Assembly (NCBI RefSeq): GCF_002079055.1
Contig: NC_047493.1
Span: 744,001-808,000 of the forward strand
DNA: 64,000 nucleotides
DNA from: Saccharomyces paradoxus
Taxonomy: Eukaryota; Ascomycota; Saccharomycetes; Saccharomycetales; Saccharomycetaceae
Direction: 5' to 3'
Made by a program: the position numbers and the translations under genes. The notes beneath the pieces are model-generated. The model was not told where the DNA came from and searched no databases. It worked only from the letters and a program-made list of their open reading frames with translations. This document shows, one piece after another, positions 60,829 to 64,000 of the stretch; position 1 is the first letter of the stretch, and every line of letters begins with the position of its first letter.

Positions 60829-62043
60829 TTAACTTTTGTCCAATTGTGCCCACTTTGGTAAGTCTGTTTCAAACTTGAATTTGCCATTAATCTCCTCATA
60901 CTTCCAGGCATGCAACCATAATTCTAAGTCTGATAGCACGGGATCCTTTAAGTCAACAGTGTGACATTCCGGACAAAATGATTCCATGGTCTGACAGTTA
61001 TTTTTGGTTTCTTCAATAAATTTTTGGAACCTTACTCTTAATTCCTCAGTATCTAAATCCTGTTGATCTTCCCATCTAGGAAACTGGATCATAAATTTGA
61101 GCCTTTCAGGATATTTTGTAATGTGCGAACAATAAACACTATCATTGACAATGGGATGACCGAGCCTAGCTAAATGGATTCGAATTTGATGTGTTCTTCC
61201 AGTTATTGGCTTACAAGCGATAATAGTTTCATTAGTACGAGAGAAGTACCTTATCGGGTGGAACTTGGTAATAGCATCCCTCGATGCCGATAGACCAACT
61301 GGAAACTGTCTCTTTGGATCAATAGAATATATGGGGGTCGTTTCCACGGTAACTTTGGAAGTGTCTTCAAAAGTTGTTTCCTCCGCATCTTCATTATTCA
61401 ATATTAATTCGGAATGAGGAAATCTCCCCTTGACCCTTGCCAAGTAGACCTTACTCATATCTCTTGAACGAATACTCTTCTGAACTTCGCCTGCACTCTG
61501 ACTGTTTTTGGCCAATATCAATAGGCCTGACGTGATCTTGTCTAACCGGTAACAAGGAAGAGCATCTACACCATGTGATTTCAGTAATTCAGTAATTGTG
61601 TTCTGGTAAAACTGACCAGTTGGGTGCACTGGTATACCACTGGGCTTATCGATGACCAGAATACTCTCATCTTCAAAAACAATATTGAATCCCGCTATTC
61701 TCCCAGGTAAATCGTCCGCTTCAGCTTCCTGGCTACACCATTGTTTTACCGGCGGTTCGTGCTTATGGATAGTCGTTTCTAAAACATCATGGTTCCTAAT
61801 CGTGGTAGTCATGAGATGACCCGGTACCAGCGGTACACCATCTCGGATTAATCTATATGTGCCTTTCTTTATCTGGTCCAAATAATAAGCTCTTGAGCGA
61901 AGTTTGAATTCACTAACGAGAACATCTATTAATGACTTACCCAACCAGCGTCCTTTCACGAACGCTGATCTTCTGTTGTAATAGGGCCGTACTTTTCTCA
62001 GTCCATTCTGCGTATATGCCTCAATCATTTTGAGAGTTGACAT
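60829..62043 (-). CDS. PUS6: tRNA pseudouridine(31) synthase Pus6
   Basis: 404 residues, the recalled length. Pus6 converts U31 to pseudouridine in the anticodon stem of several cytoplasmic and mitochondrial tRNAs. It belongs to the RluA family: an N-terminal S4-like region (about 30-85) precedes the catalytic core. The catalytic aspartate lies in CYRLDKITSGLLILAKN, near residue 166. The second family motif is ITGRTHQIRIHLARLGHPIVND (about 280-300). A C-terminal extension carries a CPEC pair (about 361-364) and an H/Cys pattern, possibly a structural metal site. Codon use is ordinary. Confidence 0.95.
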   Translation of the reverse strand: MSTLKMIEAYTQNGLRKVRPYYNRRSAFVKGRWLGKSLIDVLVSEFKLRSRAYYLDQIKKGTYRLIRDGVPLVPGHLMTTTIRNHDVLETTIHKHEPPVKQWCSQEAEADDLPGRIAGFNIVFEDESILVIDKPSGIPVHPTGQFYQNTITELLKSHGVDALPCYRLDKITSGLLILAKNSQSAGEVQKSIRSRDMSKVYLARVKGRFPHSELILNNEDAEETTFEDTSKVTVETTPIYSIDPKRQFPVGLSASRDAITKFHPIRYFSRTNETIIACKPITGRTHQIRIHLARLGHPIVNDSVYCSHITKYPERLKFMIQFPRWEDQQDLDTEELRVRFQKFIEETKNNCQTMESFCPECHTVDLKDPVLSDLELWLHAWKYEEINGKFKFETDLPKWAQLDKS

Positions 62044-62557
62044 AGTTATTAATAATTCTCTTGCCCAGAGTTAATATCGTTGATGGTCATCCTTTAGTCC
62101 GCCGATTGCCTCGAGCAATCATCAGTCAAGTCGTCAAAAGAAATATCTAATTGCCTTGTATTGAGAAAAAAAAGAAATTCAGGAACTTTTTTTCATTGTT
62201 ATCTGACCTTATAGTATGAGAGCAAGTTATATACACACGTATATGCAAATCTAATGTACATAATTTCTACTATTCATACCGTAAGTACGATAAAGTCATT
62301 CTTTTTGCTGTAAACCACACCTATACCAGTCATTCCTCGCCCCTTATCATTGGATAATAACTCTGAACCGTGACACCTTTCCACGTGTATTTTATAATAA
62401 ACCGCTAAATATAAGCATCATCTAGAGGAGTTATTATTGTTATCATTTGTTATTATCGTTATTTTTTTTTGTGTTTTTATGTTTATGAAAATAAAGTGGA
62501 ATGACTTTATCATATGCAATTATTGGCTACTCTAAGGCAAGCTTATCCAGATTTATT
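62044..62557. other. PUS6 upstream spacer with candidate replication origin
   Basis: 514 bp, A+T-rich. It holds an exact ARS consensus match (separate entry) and the LSO2 3' end. I recall a replication origin being mapped in this region of S. cerevisiae chromosome VII, but cannot confirm the identity. Confidence 0.4.
62475..62485 (+). other. Candidate ARS consensus sequence (ORC site)
   Basis: TTTTATGTTTA matches the 11-bp ACS WTTTAYRTTTW at every position. It lies in an A+T-rich intergenic region with T-rich flanks, where ORC sites usually sit. Exact matches also arise by chance, so function is only inferred. Confidence 0.4.
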
Positions 62558-62830
62558 TCATTTCCTTTTACCCTTGCCACCCTTGCCCAGTTGTTCCTCT
62601 TCTGCGGCTAGCAATGCATCGCGCTCCTTTTTAGCTCTTGCTTTCTCCTGTCTTTTTTGCTCTTCCTCTAATTTTCTGGAATTTTCTTTCTTCGAGCCTT
62701 GTTCCCATTTAGAAGCCTCCTCTGCTTCTAGCTGCTCCATTTGTGCTCTTTGTTTAGCATGTGCCTGATCTCTTTTTCTTGCTAAACCAGCTGCCTTCTT
62801 TGCGGCGGATTCTGAAAATCTTTTACCCAT
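62558..62830 (-). CDS. LSO2: Lso2, ribosome-hibernation factor
   Basis: 90 residues (92 recalled for S. cerevisiae). Lso2 (CCDC124 homologue) sits in the mRNA channel and A-site region of idle 80S ribosomes, keeps them ready, and helps restart translation after stationary phase or starvation. It is a single highly charged helix, MGKRFSESAAKKAAGLARKRDQ, with a basic N-terminus, a Glu/Lys coiled middle and a Lys/Gly-rich end. Here the frame ends at GKGKRK, two residues before the recalled S. cerevisiae end. It is divergent from PSD2. Confidence 0.93.
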   Translation of the reverse strand: MGKRFSESAAKKAAGLARKRDQAHAKQRAQMEQLEAEEASKWEQGSKKENSRKLEEEQKRQEKARAKKERDALLAAEEEQLGKGGKGKRK

Positions 62831-63307
62831 CTTACTCGCTTCTTGTTATTGTAATATTTTCTTATGTATGCTAGTTTTGTGCTCAATTGATAGATTCTTT
62901 TGCCTATTCAACTTAAATTTGAGTTTCTATCATTTAGCTAACTTTAAGCATTTTACAAGTTTTTCATTTTGAGGGGTCTTTGGTCTTTAACTGAAAAAAA
63001 AAAGGTTTAATGACTCTTAAAAAAAACAAAACAATTAGGGTAGAGAATTGAAAAAGGGTTAATATGAGAATTTAAAAGGGCATGACACTCAAAAATGAGG
63101 TGTGTGAGAAGGTGAAAGTTTAAAAAGTAGGGCACCTGTCAAACTTTTTGAGAAATTGAGATTCTAGCCCTAACGCATGTGCTACTTCAAGGAATGTCTT
63201 CTTATACATGACAGCTATTTTAAGTCCATGCCAAACTGGCCCAAAGTGGTTGATGCTGTATCAATTCGTGAAGAGTCTTCAACTTTCAGGAGCATCCAAC
63301 AGCAACG
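62831..63307. promoter_or_regulatory. Divergent LSO2/PSD2 spacer
   Basis: 477 bp. Poly-A tract near 62994-63003 and 63020-63029 and A+T-rich flanks, typical of yeast nucleosome-free promoters. No specific site that I can name with confidence, and no gene. Confidence 0.4.
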
Positions 63308-64000
63308 ATGAGGATCATTAAGAGCAGAAAGCGTGGCAAGAACAAGAAACCAACGGTAGTCTTAAAAATTCATGTCATTCAAGCTGAAAATATTGAAGCC
63401 TTGAAGACCTTCAATTGCAACCCAGTGTGCTTTGTTACTACTAATACGTTCTACAGTCAGAAGACGAACAAGCTCAAGAATTCTAATGCACACTGGAATC
63501 AAACTTTGAAGATTAAACTTCCGAGAAACCCAACATCCGAATGGTTAAGAATTATTGTATACGACGCCCTGCCAACTGGAGCCCCCCCCACTACCCCGAA
63601 TAGATCACGAACGAGTACTGCAAATGCATCTACATTGACACTGTCAAATTCGGGTCAAAATTCTAACTCCCATTCTTCGAGAAATTTGAATGTTACGTCA
63701 AAAGGTAATCAAACTTCAACATCAATCAATTCAGTATCATCCTCAGCTACAGCGACTGCATCACATTCTGCTTCATCACTCTCAACAACAGGTCCTGGGC
63801 CGACGCACAAAAATAGGATAAATAGCTACCTATATCTGGGTGAAGCAAAAATTTCATTGCTGGAACTATTCAAGAGAAAGGACACCACAACGAGCTATAA
63901 ATTTTCAATTGAAGCTCAACGGTACCATCTATATGATATGAAAAGAGGAAAAGACCAAATTTCCTCAAACTCCAACTGTATAGTGGGCGATATCTTGCTT
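63308..64000 (+). CDS. PSD2: Phosphatidylserine decarboxylase 2, N-terminal part
   Basis: The first 231 codons of an open frame that runs off the window. Psd2 makes phosphatidylethanolamine from phosphatidylserine in Golgi/vacuole/endosome membranes. The visible part is the first C2 domain: TVVLKIHVIQAENIEAL (about 16-32), NPVCFVTT, NSNAHWNQTLKIKLPRNP and WLRIIVYDA, interrupted by a Ser/Thr/Asn-rich insertion (about 95-165), then INSYLYLGEAKISLLELF resumes. The catalytic pyruvoyl-forming decarboxylase domain (with an LGST-type self-cleavage motif) would lie about 800 codons further on, outside the window. Confidence 0.94.
   Translation, partial: MRIIKSRKRGKNKKPTVVLKIHVIQAENIEALKTFNCNPVCFVTTNTFYSQKTNKLKNSNAHWNQTLKIKLPRNPTSEWLRIIVYDALPTGAPPTTPNRSRTSTANASTLTLSNSGQNSNSHSSRNLNVTSKGNQTSTSINSVSSSATATASHSASSLSTTGPGPTHKNRINSYLYLGEAKISLLELFKRKDTTTSYKFSIEAQRYHLYDMKRGKDQISSNSNCIVGDILL

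Overview
The window is nuclear DNA of a budding yeast of the Saccharomyces sensu stricto group. Gene content and order match S. cerevisiae chromosome VII right arm from TPO2 (YGR138C) to PSD2 (YGR170W). Recalled S. cerevisiae proteins differ visibly from the translations here (CBF2, CCM1 and GTO1 by roughly a tenth or more of residues, THI4 by only a few), so S. paradoxus is the best guess. That is inferred from memory, not from a search. Signs of a yeast genome: compact intron-poor genes, A+T-rich spacers, Ty1/Ty2-, Ty3- and Ty4-type LTR remnants beside tRNA genes, and yeast promoter elements (HSE, PAC/RRPE, STRE, UASINO, Cbf1).

Layout. 1-10 kb: polyamine exporter TPO2, kinetochore CBF2/NDC10, VPS62, heat-shock sorting factor BTN2. 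10-16 kb: SKN1, bracketed by two inverted delta LTRs and by tRNA-Ala(AGC) and tRNA-Gly(UCC). 16-26 kb: THI4, ENP2, ECL1, NAT2, RPL24B, GPC1. 26-36 kb: CCM1, an LTR cluster at tRNA-Ala(UGC), RSR1, the YGR153W homologue, GTO1 and CYS4. 36-46 kb: PTI1, CHO2, MTR3, NSR1, RTS3 and the small YGR161W-C homologue. 46.6-55.2 kb: tRNA-Arg(UCU), GTR2, TIF4631, tRNA-Val(AAC) and a broken Ty4 fossil. 55-64 kb: MRPS35, TRS65, CLC1, PEX35, PUS6, LSO2 and the start of PSD2.

The main structural point is that GTR2 and TIF4631 lie on the minus strand, whereas in the S. cerevisiae reference (YGR163W, YGR162W) they are on the plus strand between the same neighbours. The block is bounded by two oppositely oriented delta sequences and two tRNA genes, which fits an inversion by recombination between dispersed repeats. 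Other points: a probable decayed small gene antisense to the SKN1 3' end, a perfect 12-bp hairpin between RPL24B and GPC1, two related coding-like scraps in separate LTR clusters, and a GTO1 C-terminus that has lost the consensus peroxisomal signal.

The genes are mostly unrelated housekeeping functions: ribosome synthesis (ENP2, NSR1, RPL24B, MTR3, LSO2), phospholipid synthesis (CHO2, GPC1, PSD2), sulfur metabolism (CYS4, GTO1), vesicle traffic (CLC1, TRS65, BTN2, VPS62), mitochondrial expression (CCM1, MRPS35), TORC1 signalling (GTR2) and budding polarity (RSR1). I found no new defence, toxin or biosynthetic system, no CRISPR array and no intact mobile element.
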